Shown: one piece after another, positions 1 to 8,574 of the stretch
Layout: every line of letters starts with the position of its first letter
Position numbering within the stretch: position 1 is the first letter of the stretch
Source: Bacillus rhizoplanae
GTDB lineage: Bacteria; Bacillota; Bacilli; Bacillales; Bacillaceae_G
Assembly: GCF_917563915.1 (NCBI RefSeq)
Contig: NZ_CAKJTI010000024.1
Location: 1-51,854, forward strand
Direction: 5' to 3'
DNA length: 51,854 nt
Notes under the pieces: generated by a model
Databases searched by the model: none
Told to the model about the DNA's origin: nothing
The model's input: only the letters and a program-made list of their open reading frames with translations
Program-made: the position numbers and the translations under genes

Positions 1-406
1 ATCTAATGCATCTTTTTTATATGATGAGAGTATAGACCTTATAGAAAGTCTACATAAATACTATAGACTTTCTATAATTACCAATGGTCTTAAAGATGTC
101 CAAGATAATAGAATACGAAAATCTATTATAGCAAAATACTTTGAAGATATCGTAGTCTCTGAGGATGTTAAGGTATCAAAGCCAGATTCTAGAATATTTG
201 AACACGCATTAAACAATATAAAGCATACTGACAAGAGCAAGGTATTGATGTTAGGAGATAGCTTAACTTCTGATATACAAGGCGGGATCAATTTTGGTAT
301 AGATACGTGCTGGTTTAATCCTAATAAAATTGTAAATACATTAGGATTAAAACCTACTTATGAGATTTCAAATTTAATGGAGCTTAAAAGTATACTTAAA
401 AAATAA
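1..406 (+). CDS. HAD-family hydrolase, 5'-truncated by the window edge
   Basis: The reading frame is open from base 2 to a TAA at 404-406, so the N-terminal part with the first HAD Asp motif lies outside the window. The visible part has ITNG (motif II, Thr/Ser), a Lys in VSKPDSRIF (motif III) and LMLGDSLTSDIQGG (motif IV, the GDSxxxD magnesium ligands). This order is typical of haloacid-dehalogenase phosphatases. The KPDSRIFEHAL stretch and the C-terminal NP-K pattern look like the YjjG/YfnB pyrimidine nucleotidase branch. Substrate assignment is inference; the HAD fold is firm. Confidence 0.85.
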   Translation, partial: SNASFLYDESIDLIESLHKYYRLSIITNGLKDVQDNRIRKSIIAKYFEDIVVSEDVKVSKPDSRIFEHALNNIKHTDKSKVLMLGDSLTSDIQGGINFGIDTCWFNPNKIVNTLGLKPTYEISNLMELKSILKK

Positions 407-410
407 ATAA

Positions 411-453
411 AAAAGAGAAAGAAATTGATAAACACTCAATTCCCTTCTCTTTT
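411..453. terminator. Bidirectional terminator between HAD gene and argS
   Basis: An AAAAGAGA-AG-AATTGA arm pairs with TCAATT-CCTTCTCTTTT, with an A-tract on one side and a T-tract on the other. It lies between two convergent genes and can serve both. Confidence 0.75.
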
Positions 454-460
454 ACATCTT

Positions 461-2149
461 CTACATCTCCTCAGGCGCTTTCATCCCAAGCAAACGTAAA
501 CCTTCTTTTAATACAATTTCCACCGCATATACGAGCGCAAGTCTACTTTCTTTTTCTGCATTTTCTTCTAAAATACGAACGTTACCATAATATTTATTAA
601 ACGCCTGCGCCACGTCTAGTAAATATTTTGCAATATGAGATGGCTCGCATTTTACAAAAGCTGTTTCAATTACTTGCGGAAAGCGATTTAACAATTTTAT
701 CACTGTCCAGCTTATATCATCAGTTAACTGTAATTTTTGTTTTTCAATATCGATATCGCTTTTTTTCAATAATGAACAAGTACGTGCATGTGTGTATTGT
801 ACGTATGGTCCTGTTTCTCCTTCAAATTTCAACATATTTTCAAGTGAAAATTCAATGTTATGCATGCGTTCGTTTTTCAAATCGTGGAAAATAATTGCGC
901 CAACACCGACTTGCCTTGCTACTTCATCTTTCTTTTTCAAATTCGGATTTTTCTCTTCAATATTTTGTTTCGCTAGCATAATTGCTTCTTCTAGCACTTC
1001 TTCTAATAAAACAACTCTTCCTTTACGAGTAGACATTTTCTTACCATCTTTTAAAATAAGTCCGAACGGAACGTGAGCCATACCTTCTACCCACTCAAAT
1101 CCTAGTTTCTTTAATACAGTGAAGAATTGTGAAAAATGCAAGCTTTGTTCTTCCCCAACAACATATAATGCTTTATCAAATTCATACGTATTTTGGCGAT
1201 ATAATGCAGCTGTTAAATCACGCGTTGCATAAAGAGTGGCACCATCTGACTTTTTAATTAAATATGGCGGCATTCCTTCTGCCTCTAAATTTACAACTTG
1301 TGCCCCGTCAGATTCTTCTAATAAGTGATGTTCTTCTAGAAGCGAAACAAGATCATCCATTTTATCATTATAGAATGCCTCGCCTTGGAAATTTGAGAAT
1401 TCTACGCCAAGCAGTTCGTAAATACGAGAAAACTCTTTTAAAGATTCGTGACGGAACCAGTTCCATAAATATACCGCTTCTTTATTACCATCTTCTAACT
1501 TTTTAAACCAAGCACGTCCTTCTTCTTCTAACTCTGGATGCTTTTTTACTTCCTCATGAAAACGTACGTATAACTTAAATAGCTCACGAATTGTGTCTTC
1601 TCTTACAAGCTCTTCATTGCCCCATTTTTTATAAGCAGTGATTAGTTTTCCAAACTGCGTTCCCCAGTCACCAACGTAGTTAATACCGACAACTTCGTAC
1701 CCACATTTTTCACATATATACTTTAATGCATTTCCAATCATTGTAGAACGTAAATGCCCCATCGAAAATGGTTTAGCGATATTAGGAGAAGAATAGTCAA
1801 TCACAACTGTTTTTTCTTGCCCAAAGTACAGACGTCCGTACTCTTCCTTTTCATCCATAATTTTACATAATACTTCATTACTTACATCTTGACGATCAAA
1901 GAACACATTTACATATGGTCCAACCGCTTCCACTTTTGTAAAAAATGGGTGAGATAATTTGTCTGCTAATTCCTTTGCAATAACTGCCGGTGCTTTTTTG
2001 TATTGTTTTGCTAATGTGAAACAAGGAAAAGCGGCATCTCCAAACTCATCTTGCTTTGGCGTTTCAATTAAAGCAGCGATTTGTTGTAATGATAAACTTG
2101 GTTCTAATACTTCGAATACACGATTTGCAAACTTCATTTTATATTCCAT
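461..2149 (-). CDS. argS: Arginyl-tRNA synthetase
   Basis: This class I synthetase charges tRNA-Arg in the cytoplasm. The 562-residue protein has an N-terminal Add-1-like domain, the ArgRS HIGH-type signature SPNIAKPFSMGH at about 121-132, a KMSK-like KKMSTRKGR loop near 370, and the C-terminal anticodon-binding DALR domain ending in LLGMKAPEEM. The start is the ATG at 2149, nine bases after AGGAGG. The frame stays open further upstream, but that extension runs through the T-box terminator and is not coding. The gene is monocistronic and controlled by the T-box leader upstream. The product is one of the ArgRS forms known in the B. cereus group. Confidence 0.96.
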   Translation of the reverse strand: MEYKMKFANRVFEVLEPSLSLQQIAALIETPKQDEFGDAAFPCFTLAKQYKKAPAVIAKELADKLSHPFFTKVEAVGPYVNVFFDRQDVSNEVLCKIMDEKEEYGRLYFGQEKTVVIDYSSPNIAKPFSMGHLRSTMIGNALKYICEKCGYEVVGINYVGDWGTQFGKLITAYKKWGNEELVREDTIRELFKLYVRFHEEVKKHPELEEEGRAWFKKLEDGNKEAVYLWNWFRHESLKEFSRIYELLGVEFSNFQGEAFYNDKMDDLVSLLEEHHLLEESDGAQVVNLEAEGMPPYLIKKSDGATLYATRDLTAALYRQNTYEFDKALYVVGEEQSLHFSQFFTVLKKLGFEWVEGMAHVPFGLILKDGKKMSTRKGRVVLLEEVLEEAIMLAKQNIEEKNPNLKKKDEVARQVGVGAIIFHDLKNERMHNIEFSLENMLKFEGETGPYVQYTHARTCSLLKKSDIDIEKQKLQLTDDISWTVIKLLNRFPQVIETAFVKCEPSHIAKYLLDVAQAFNKYYGNVRILEENAEKESRLALVYAVEIVLKEGLRLLGMKAPEEM

Positions 2150-2174
2150 CAGTTTCTTCCTCCTTTTTTGTTCA

Positions 2175-2430
2175 TAAAAAAACTCGCCTCTTTTCGAAAA
2201 AAGAGACGAGTTTACACCCGTGGTACCACCCTTGTTGTTCATACTGAACCACTTTCCCGTTTATAACGAGGTTAGGGACCCCCGGCTTACTCTACTATAC
2301 CGTTCAAGCAGCATCTCCGAAGTGCGCTTCATTATTTTCTCTGCACTAGGCTTTCACCGTCCCTAGCTCGCTATTGCTTCTGAAAATAATTACTCTCTTC
2401 ATCTAAGATTTTCTATGCAATTTATTATAG
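2175..2430 (-). promoter_or_regulatory. T-box riboswitch (Arg specifier) of argS
   Basis: Read on the minus strand, the leader ends with the T-box motif AAGGGTGGTACCACGGG (about 2216-2232). A terminator follows, in which AAACTCGTCTCTTTT pairs with AAAAGAGGCGAGTTT and runs into T residues (2175-2213). Upstream, the Stem I region contains GAAGCGCACTTCGGAG (about 2316-2331), where CGC followed by A is in the right context for an arginine specifier codon. Uncharged tRNA-Arg would stabilise the antiterminator and let transcription reach argS. Motifs are seen; the exact specifier assignment is inferred. Confidence 0.93.
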
Positions 2431-2433
2431 ACT

Positions 2434-2461
2434 ATTATACATATTGTCTAATAATTAGCAA
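2434..2461 (-). promoter_or_regulatory. Probable sigma-A promoter of the argS T-box leader
   Basis: On the minus strand TTGCTA (2456-2461) is followed after 16 bases by TATAAT (2434-2439), just ahead of the T-box leader. It overlaps the last codons of the upstream methyltransferase gene. Confidence 0.55.
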
Positions 2462-3231
2462 GTTTCAATTACACCAAAATGAAATTTAGAGCTTTTTCGT
2501 TTATATACAAAGAAGTTATGTTTTTCAAAGCGCGTACTACGAAAATGATCCTTTAACACAACACGTTTTCTTGCTACACGCTTAGCCTGTTCAATTGTTT
2601 CATCCGTAATATCGTTATACAGAGCAAAATGTTTTAAACCACGAATACCGTCTGATTCTATTACCGTTTCTTCAAACATCGGATCTAAATATACTACATC
2701 ATAGCTTTGATCTTCACATTGTTGTAAAAAAGAGAAATGCTCCGTATGCTTTACTGTAATTCGCTGCATTGCTTCGTTAATTTCTATTACACCTGCATTC
2801 CATTGCTGTAGACCTTTTTCAATTAAATATGCCATATAGCGATTACCTTCTAATCCAGTAACTTGTCCCGCTTCTCCTACAGCATAACTTGCCACAATGC
2901 TATCAGATGCCATACCAAGTGTGCAATCTAATACTGTCATCCCTTCTTCTAACTGAGCAGCTTGCAGAAATGGATCATGTTCACCGCGCATTAATCGCTT
3001 CACGCGAAACATTGCTGAATTTGGATGGAAAAAGAACGATTCTTTCGTCCCTTGCGGAAAAATGGCTAAACGATTTTTCCCAGCAACAAGTACATCTTGT
3101 TTATATTGATCATGTAATTCATAAATAGGATGGTCATTTCTCGTAAAAAAAGAACATTGTAAATCTGCTGCTATTTTTTCAGCATATGCTGTCATCTCTT
3201 TACTTGTTCGCCCTGCTGTCGTTACAATCAT
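2455..3231 (-). CDS. RsmJ-like class I SAM-dependent methyltransferase
   Basis: The 258-residue protein has VLDCTLGMASDSIVAS at about 98-113, matching the SAM-binding motif I of the RsmJ group. It also has YLDPMF at about 180-185, matching the catalytic D-P-M of that family. RsmJ methylates G1516 of 16S rRNA in enterobacteria; the Bacillus relative (YpiP type) may act on rRNA too, but that is inference. The ATG has a GAGGTGG site six bases upstream. It follows brxA on the same strand but is separated from it by a terminator. Confidence 0.85.
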   Translation of the reverse strand: MIVTTAGRTSKEMTAYAEKIAADLQCSFFTRNDHPIYELHDQYKQDVLVAGKNRLAIFPQGTKESFFFHPNSAMFRVKRLMRGEHDPFLQAAQLEEGMTVLDCTLGMASDSIVASYAVGEAGQVTGLEGNRYMAYLIEKGLQQWNAGVIEINEAMQRITVKHTEHFSFLQQCEDQSYDVVYLDPMFEETVIESDGIRGLKHFALYNDITDETIEQAKRVARKRVVLKDHFRSTRFEKHNFFVYKRKSSKFHFGVIETC

Positions 3232-3251
3232 TCTGCCACCTCATTACAAAG

Positions 3252-3278
3252 AAAAAGGGAGAAAATCTCTCCCTTTTT
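3252..3278 (-). terminator. Terminator after brxA
   Basis: AAAAAGGGAGA and TCTCCCTTTTT form a short-loop hairpin that ends in T residues, overlapping the brxA stop codon region. Confidence 0.8.
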
Positions 3279-3711
3279 AGCAATGCTTTTCAAAAGCTTG
3301 TTCTAAGTTATTAATAATTTCTTCCATTGTTGCACCTTCAATTTCATGACGGTGAATAAAGTGAACTACTTCTTTACCTTTTAATAGTGCCATAGATGGT
3401 GAAGATGGCGGGATCTCATCAAAGTAAGAACGCATCATCGCTGTCGCTTCTTTATCTTGACCTGCAAATACAGTTACAAGATTGTCAGGTTGCTTCTCAG
3501 AACGTACAACCGCTTGACCAGCTGATGGACGCGCTAAGCCTGCCGCACAACCACAAACAGAGTTAACAACAACTAATGTTGTCCCCTCCGCATTTTCCAT
3601 ATATTCTTGCACATTTTCTGCTGTTGTTAATTCTTTAAATCCCGCGCGTACTAATTCTTGACGCATTGGGATTACCATTTGGCGCATATATTCTTCGTAT
3701 GCATTTGTCAT
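3277..3711 (-). CDS. brxA: Bacilliredoxin BrxA (YphP/YqiW family)
   Basis: The protein removes bacillithiol from S-bacillithiolated proteins after oxidative stress. The 144-residue product has the family's CGC active site at C53-G54-C55 within NSVCGCAAGLARP, plus the conserved TVFAGQDKEATA and SSPSMALLKGKEVVHFI segments. The sequence is closer to YphP than to YqiW as I remember them. The start chosen is the ATG after GGGGAG with a nine-base gap; the frame is open nine codons further but without a ribosome site. It lies downstream of the ypgR homologue, as in B. subtilis. Confidence 0.95.
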   Translation of the reverse strand: MTNAYEEYMRQMVIPMRQELVRAGFKELTTAENVQEYMENAEGTTLVVVNSVCGCAAGLARPSAGQAVVRSEKQPDNLVTVFAGQDKEATAMMRSYFDEIPPSSPSMALLKGKEVVHFIHRHEIEGATMEEIINNLEQAFEKHC

Positions 3712-3795
3712 ATTACCAATCTCCCCTTCAACTTTCATTCCAGATTCATCATATCACGCTCTCATAATAGACGCAAAAGAAACATCATGACTCTC

Positions 3796-4179
3796 TTATT
3801 TTTCCCTCGGAAGTTCGCAAACCCCATTTTTACAATGCCCAACGGGGACAATTTCCCTTTTTGTCGCAATATAATCATATAAGAAATGACCAAATCCAAA
3901 AAGAATCGATAATTTAATAAAAGGTACGATTGCCCAGTATGCAGGAATCGCTTTCGCTAAAACATCTACACTTCTAATGCCTTTATACCAACGACTATCT
4001 TTATAAATATACAGCTGTTTCTCCATATTTTGCTGCATCTCTTCTGATAAGCAATATTGCTGAACAATCTCTTCTTCGCGAAAAGAGACAAATTTGATTT
4101 TCCCCTTTTTATCTAGTTCTTTCGTTCGATTTGCAACCTTTGTACACATCGGGCACCAGCTATCATAAAAAACAAGCAT
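3796..4179 (-). CDS. DCC-family thiol-disulfide oxidoreductase (DUF393)
   Basis: The 127-residue protein begins MLVFYDSWCPMC, the D-x-x-C-x-x-C signature (D6, C9, C12) of DCC-family proteins, a thioredoxin-like group. A hydrophobic stretch FIKLSILFGFGHFLYDYI lies in the C-terminal half and there is a further Cys pair near the end (HCKNGVCEL). The ATG at 4179 has GGAG ten bases upstream and lies five bases after the ypgR stop, so the two are probably co-transcribed. Redox role is inferred from the motif; the partner is unknown. Confidence 0.85.
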   Translation of the reverse strand: MLVFYDSWCPMCTKVANRTKELDKKGKIKFVSFREEEIVQQYCLSEEMQQNMEKQLYIYKDSRWYKGIRSVDVLAKAIPAYWAIVPFIKLSILFGFGHFLYDYIATKREIVPVGHCKNGVCELPREK

Positions 4180-4184
4180 GGCTA

Positions 4185-5312
4185 TTATTCTCCTTTTCGA
4201 TACTCCGTCATTTGCTTCCAAACAGAACCTTTCGCTTCTTCTCCGCCTTCAATACGTTCAAGTGCTAAGCGAGCTTGCATCGCTACCTCAAATTCTCGAT
4301 CTTCCTGTGCTACGCGAAGTGCCGGAACTGCACTTTCATCACCAATTTCAAATAAGAACATTGCCGCACGCCAGCGTACAAGTTTACTTGGATCTTTTAA
4401 CGCTTTAATCATCACAAACATTGCTGCTGGGTCACCGATATCTGATAGGCAGTCACCTGCTGTACGACGTACGCTTACTGATTTATCAAGTAATGCTTTA
4501 TATAGTAAAGGTAATACGGCATCACCTTTTACCATTCCTAAATAAGCTGTTGCTAAGCGGCGAATTGATACTTTTTCATCTTCTAACGCTTTCTTCAGTA
4601 CAGGAATATCTTCTTCTGCTGGATCCATTTGTTCAAGTGCCGCATAACGTTTTGTCCAATCAGAATCATTCATCATTTCCTCTGTTACTTTATATGGCTG
4701 ACGTTTTGTAATCGTTACTTCTTTTGCTCCTGCTTGCTGTAATAATTCTTGTACAATCGCATCTACACGATCAGCTGGATATGCCGCAACAATCTCTTCC
4801 ACAACTTCTTTCCCGATGTCTTCAAAGTCACCGTAGCGTGTACTTTGCTCAACCCACTTACGTTCTTTTACAACATTTGGCGCTGACATTTGCACTTTCA
4901 TAATCGCTTCTTTAAAGCGATCTGGCAATCCTACGCGTTCCTCAGTTGTACCATCTGTTAGTTTCACTTGCATTGGGATTGTAAAGAACATTTGAATGAA
5001 CACTTTCACTTCTCCAAAATGGGCATTTTGTTCTTGCTCGCTCTCTGCTGCGACTTCTTCCCCAAATACTGCACGAACTTGCTGTAAAATATGTTTCCAG
5101 TCATATTTCGCATTACGCTCTACCGCCAAAAAATCCGCTACATGATATACACCTTTTACACCTTCAATGTGTAAAATTTGCTGCACTCTCTCTGGAGCGT
5201 CTATTATATTATCACGTGTGTAATTATTACGTGCCCCTGCTGGTAATACTTCGTTTAAAATAACCTTCATTGTATTTGGACTTGGTGTCGGTTCAATTCC
5301 TTTAATCTTCAC
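4185..5312 (-). CDS. ypgR: YpgR/CvfC-like protein: Nfu N-terminal domain plus HEAT repeats
   Basis: The 375-residue protein starts with MKIKGIEPTPSPNTMKV, the N-terminal Nfu-like (scaffold-associated) domain. From about residue 215 it continues with HEAT-like repeats (RYAALEQMDPAEEDIPVLKKAL, VRRTAGDCLSDIGDPAA, VRWRAAMFLFEIGDESA). This is the architecture of staphylococcal conserved virulence factor C. The start is GTG, with GGAG eleven bases upstream. It sits between ssbB and the DCC oxidoreductase. The biochemical role is not known. Confidence 0.9.
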   Translation of the reverse strand: MKIKGIEPTPSPNTMKVILNEVLPAGARNNYTRDNIIDAPERVQQILHIEGVKGVYHVADFLAVERNAKYDWKHILQQVRAVFGEEVAAESEQEQNAHFGEVKVFIQMFFTIPMQVKLTDGTTEERVGLPDRFKEAIMKVQMSAPNVVKERKWVEQSTRYGDFEDIGKEVVEEIVAAYPADRVDAIVQELLQQAGAKEVTITKRQPYKVTEEMMNDSDWTKRYAALEQMDPAEEDIPVLKKALEDEKVSIRRLATAYLGMVKGDAVLPLLYKALLDKSVSVRRTAGDCLSDIGDPAAMFVMIKALKDPSKLVRWRAAMFLFEIGDESAVPALRVAQEDREFEVAMQARLALERIEGGEEAKGSVWKQMTEYRKGE

Positions 5313-5375
5313 GAATATTGTCTCTCCTTTATTGCTGTTCTTAGCTGTATTGTAACATGTTCTGAAATGAGACTC

Positions 5376-5714
5376 CTACTGCGGTGCTTGCTCTTTTTTC
5401 TTCTCTAAAAAAGTAAGTCTTTCAATAACAACTTCTGTTCTATATATTCTTTTTCCGCTCTCATTATTGTATTGACTCGTATGAATATGTCCGATTATAC
5501 CAACAAGTGCTCCTTTTTTGCAGTACATCGTTACATTTTCCGCTGATTTTCGCCAAATCATACAGTTAATGAAATCTGCTTGCTGCTCCCCTAAACTGTT
5601 ACGAAATCCTCTATTTACCGCTACGCAAAGACGTGCATAAGCAATCCCTTGCTTTGTATAGTATAAGTCTGGATCTTTTGTTAACCTGCCAATTAACACA
5701 ACTCGATTCATCAT
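5376..5714 (-). CDS. ssbB: Competence-type single-stranded DNA-binding protein SsbB
   Basis: The 112-residue protein is an OB-fold SSB: MMNRVVLIGRLTKDPDL at the N-terminus and the family motif DFINCMIWRKSAENV. It lacks the long Gly/Gln-rich linker and acidic DDDIPF-type tip of the essential SSB, which fits SsbB (YwpH), the paralogue that protects incoming DNA during transformation. The first of two adjacent ATGs follows AGGTG by 11 bases. A good ComK box lies about 70 bases upstream and a 9-bp inverted repeat sits in the leader, so competence control is likely. Confidence 0.92.
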   Translation of the reverse strand: MMNRVVLIGRLTKDPDLYYTKQGIAYARLCVAVNRGFRNSLGEQQADFINCMIWRKSAENVTMYCKKGALVGIIGHIHTSQYNNESGKRIYRTEVVIERLTFLEKKKEQAPQ

Positions 5715-5733
5715 ACGATTTGTTTCACCTCTT

Positions 5734-5760
5734 CGTTTTTTCTTTATTGTAGAAAAAACG
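5734..5760. repeat. 9-bp inverted repeat in the ssbB leader
   Basis: CGTTTTTTC and GAAAAAACG are perfect complements separated by nine bases, between the ssbB start and its ComK box. It may be a leader hairpin or an operator. Confidence 0.5.
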
Positions 5761-5781
5761 AATCATATAGTAAAAAATGTA

Positions 5782-5815
5782 AAAAGATATTTTTGTATAA
5801 AAAAAACTCATCTTT
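5782..5815 (-). promoter_or_regulatory. ComK K-box upstream of ssbB
   Basis: On the minus strand the sequence reads AAAG-N5-TTTT, an eight-base spacer, then AAAA-N5-TTTT. This is the ComK consensus (two AAAA-N5-TTTT boxes spaced by 8, 18 or 31) with one mismatch. B. subtilis ssbB is a known ComK target. Confidence 0.75.
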
Positions 5816-5836
5816 ATCTCTATAAAATTGCAAAAA

Positions 5837-5868
5837 AAATCCTGCATGATACAAACATGCAGGATTTC
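5837..5868 (-). terminator. Terminator of the Bax-inhibitor-like gene
   Basis: AATCCTGCATG pairs with CATGCAGGATT across a short loop; on the minus strand an eight-T tract follows. Confidence 0.85.
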
Positions 5869-5874
5869 AGTACG

Positions 5875-6606
5875 TTAATCATTTTTTACAAAATAAGAAA
5901 CGAAGCGTAAAATTTCTAGGTATAACCAAACTAATGTCATCATTAATCCTAATGCGCCGTACCACTCCATATACTTCGGCGCACCGCCGCGCGCACCGCC
6001 TTCAATGAAATCAAAGTCTAGCATTAAGTTTAACGCGGCAACAACAATCACAACTGCACTAACGATCATGCCAATTGTTCCACCTTGATGTAAGAATGGT
6101 ACTGCCACGCCAAATAATTGTAGAACTAAAACGATTAAATACATAATCATAATCCCAAGCGTTGCTGCCATAACACCTGTACGGAACTTATCCGTTACTT
6201 TCACAGCACGCGTTGCATATAACACTAACATTGCTAGTAAAATAGAAATGGTTAGTAACACTGCATGTAAAATGATATAATCACCAAAACGTATTGTATA
6301 CATAGCAGAAATACTTCCTAATACAATCCCTTCCACAGCTGCATAAATCGGTGCTGTAATTGGTGAAATACGCGGTACGAATACCGAAGCAAGCGCTACA
6401 ATCGCCGCTATAATTAAAGCACCAATTAATACTGGTGGTTGCATCTTATTTTCTATCATCTGCGTGTATGCGTACACAGACGTTCCTAATAACAATATGA
6501 GCATAATAAACGTTTTACCAACTGTACCACCGATTGTCATCGCTGAAGTACTTACGCCCTCTTTCCGAAACGCCTCTTTCTTTAACATTGGATTAGATGT
6601 TCGCAT
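5875..6606 (-). CDS. Bax inhibitor-1/YccA-family membrane protein
   Basis: The 243-residue protein has seven hydrophobic segments between about 28 and 240 and the bacterial BaxI_1 pattern: N-terminal SNPMLKKEAF, a central PIYAAVEGIVLGSIS and the LNLMLDFDFIEGG loop. The usual length for this family is about 240 residues. It lies in the cytoplasmic membrane. Related proteins conduct Ca2+ or protect membrane proteases; no specific role can be read here. AGGAGGG lies just before the ATG. Confidence 0.9.
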   Translation of the reverse strand: MRTSNPMLKKEAFRKEGVSTSAMTIGGTVGKTFIMLILLLGTSVYAYTQMIENKMQPPVLIGALIIAAIVALASVFVPRISPITAPIYAAVEGIVLGSISAMYTIRFGDYIILHAVLLTISILLAMLVLYATRAVKVTDKFRTGVMAATLGIMIMYLIVLVLQLFGVAVPFLHQGGTIGMIVSAVVIVVAALNLMLDFDFIEGGARGGAPKYMEWYGALGLMMTLVWLYLEILRFVSYFVKND

Positions 6607-6681
6607 GATTTCCCTCCTAAAATATTTTCTACCAATAGTGTAAATATTTTTCCTTTATTTTTCAACATATGCAGCTTGTTC

Positions 6682-8574
6682 TTATTTTAACCCTTCTACA
6701 ATGTCAGATAGTTCACTCCAGCGCTCCATTGTTTGCTCTAATTCTCCTTCTGTTTGTTGCTGCTCTTCAGAAAGCTGCTGTGCTTTCGTATAATCAGCAC
6801 CAACTTTCTCTAATTCTGCTGCAATACTTTCAATTTTCGCTTCTAACTCTGCAATCTTATCTTCAATTGTTTCCCATTCACGCTGTTCATTATAGGAAAG
6901 TTTACGTTTCCTTTGCTGTTTTGGAGCCTCTTCTACTTTCTTTTCTTTCTGCACTTCTGCTTTTAACAGTGCTTCTTGTTCTTTTTTCTCATCTAAATAA
7001 TCGCTATAACTACCAAAGAAAACGCGAACGTGACCGTTACGTTCAAAAACAAAAAGTTCTTCTGCGATTTTATCAAGGAAGTATCGATCATGCGATACGG
7101 TAATCACAACACCAGGAAACTCTTCTAAATAATCTTCAAGCACTGTTAATGTTTGCGTATCTAAATCATTTGTCGGCTCATCTAGAAGCAGAACGTTCGG
7201 CTCTCCCATTAAAATGCGCAGTAAATACAATCTTCTTCTTTCACCGCCTGACAATTTATTAAGCGGTGTACCATGTGTGTGCGGTTCAAACAAGAAGCGC
7301 TCTAGCATTTGCGAAGCACTAATTGTTTTTCCATCTGTCGTATGAATGACTTCAGCTGCTTCTTTAATATATTCAATCATACGCTGATTTAAGTTCATAT
7401 CTTCATTTTCTTGCGTATAGTATGCGATTTTTACTGTTTGTCCTACTTCAATCTCACCACTGTCTGGTGTGATTTTACCAGCTAGCATATTTAATAGAGA
7501 AGATTTCCCGCTACCATTTGCACCGATAATACCGATACGATCCCCTGGTTTCACAATATATTGGAAATTATGAAGAACAGTTTTATTCCCGAATGTTTTT
7601 GTTACATCTTTTAATTCAAGTACTTTCTTTCCTAATCTACTACCGCCAAGTGCAATATCAACGTTTTGTTTTGCTGTTGGTCCTTCTTTCTTTTGCAGCT
7701 CTTCAAAACGCTGAATACGTGCTTTTTGCTTCGTAGAACGAGCCTTTGCACCGCGGCGAATCCATGCAAGTTCACGGCGATATAAGTTTTGACGCTTTGT
7801 CTCCTGTGCAATTTCTTGTTCTTCTCGAAGTGCTTTCGCTTCTAAAAAGGCACCGTAATTTCCTTCATAGCTATATAACTTACCATTGTCTAATTCAAAA
7901 ATACGGTTCGTTACACGATTTAAGAAATAACGATCATGCGTAACAAGTAAGACGGAACCTGTGTAACGTGATAAATATTCTTCTAGCCATTCTACTGTTT
8001 CATGATCGAGATGGTTCGTCGGCTCATCTAAAATTAATAAATCTGGTGTTTGAATAAAACATTGCGCCATCGCAACACGTTTTTTCTGTCCGCCTGATAA
8101 ATTTCCTACTGCCGCAGAAAAATCAGTAATACCAAGCTTTGTTAACAACGATTTTGCATTTGCATTTGCTTCCCAAGCATTCATTGCATCCATACGCTGC
8201 TGCACTGCAAATAATGCTTCCTGCGCTTTTTCATTTGTTGGATTTTTTTCTAAGTTCAATAATGTTTGCTCATACTCACGAAGAAGACGAATTAACGGTG
8301 TATCGCCATGGAACACTTGCTCAAGTACAGTTAAATTTTCTTTAAAATCCGGTTGCTGTGATAAATAACTAATCGTATAACCACGCGTATGTGTCATTTC
8401 TCCTGTATCTGGAATTTCTACACCTGCAATAATTTTTAATAATGTTGATTTACCAGTTCCATTTACACCGATGATACCAGCACGCTGCCCTTCAGCAATA
8501 CTAAAAGATAGACCATTAAATAACGGTTTCTCTCCATATGATTTGGATACATTTTCGACTGTTAACATTCTCAT
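6682..8574 (-). CDS. yfmR: ABC-F ATPase, Uup/YfmR type
   Basis: This is a soluble protein of 630 residues with two ATP-binding cassettes and no membrane part. Walker A motifs are GVNGTGKST and GANGSGKSS, signatures LSGGQKKR and LSGGERRR, and Walker B LLILDEPTNHLD and VLLLDEPTNDLD. The C-terminal ~100 residues are a charged coiled coil (KRKLSYNEQREWE onwards) like the DNA/ribosome-binding arm of Uup and YfmR. ABC-F proteins bind the ribosomal E site and relieve stalling. The ATG overlaps the ypgQ stop as ATGA, so translation is coupled. The yfmR label rests on the C-terminal arm and is less certain than the family. Confidence 0.93.
   Translation of the reverse strand: MRMLTVENVSKSYGEKPLFNGLSFSIAEGQRAGIIGVNGTGKSTLLKIIAGVEIPDTGEMTHTRGYTISYLSQQPDFKENLTVLEQVFHGDTPLIRLLREYEQTLLNLEKNPTNEKAQEALFAVQQRMDAMNAWEANANAKSLLTKLGITDFSAAVGNLSGGQKKRVAMAQCFIQTPDLLILDEPTNHLDHETVEWLEEYLSRYTGSVLLVTHDRYFLNRVTNRIFELDNGKLYSYEGNYGAFLEAKALREEQEIAQETKRQNLYRRELAWIRRGAKARSTKQKARIQRFEELQKKEGPTAKQNVDIALGGSRLGKKVLELKDVTKTFGNKTVLHNFQYIVKPGDRIGIIGANGSGKSSLLNMLAGKITPDSGEIEVGQTVKIAYYTQENEDMNLNQRMIEYIKEAAEVIHTTDGKTISASQMLERFLFEPHTHGTPLNKLSGGERRRLYLLRILMGEPNVLLLDEPTNDLDTQTLTVLEDYLEEFPGVVITVSHDRYFLDKIAEELFVFERNGHVRVFFGSYSDYLDEKKEQEALLKAEVQKEKKVEEAPKQQRKRKLSYNEQREWETIEDKIAELEAKIESIAAELEKVGADYTKAQQLSEEQQQTEGELEQTMERWSELSDIVEGLK

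Noticed and set aside
2150-2242. N-terminal extension of argS by 31 codons
   Set aside because: The extension runs through the T-box motif and terminator; the ATG at 2149 has its own ribosome site.
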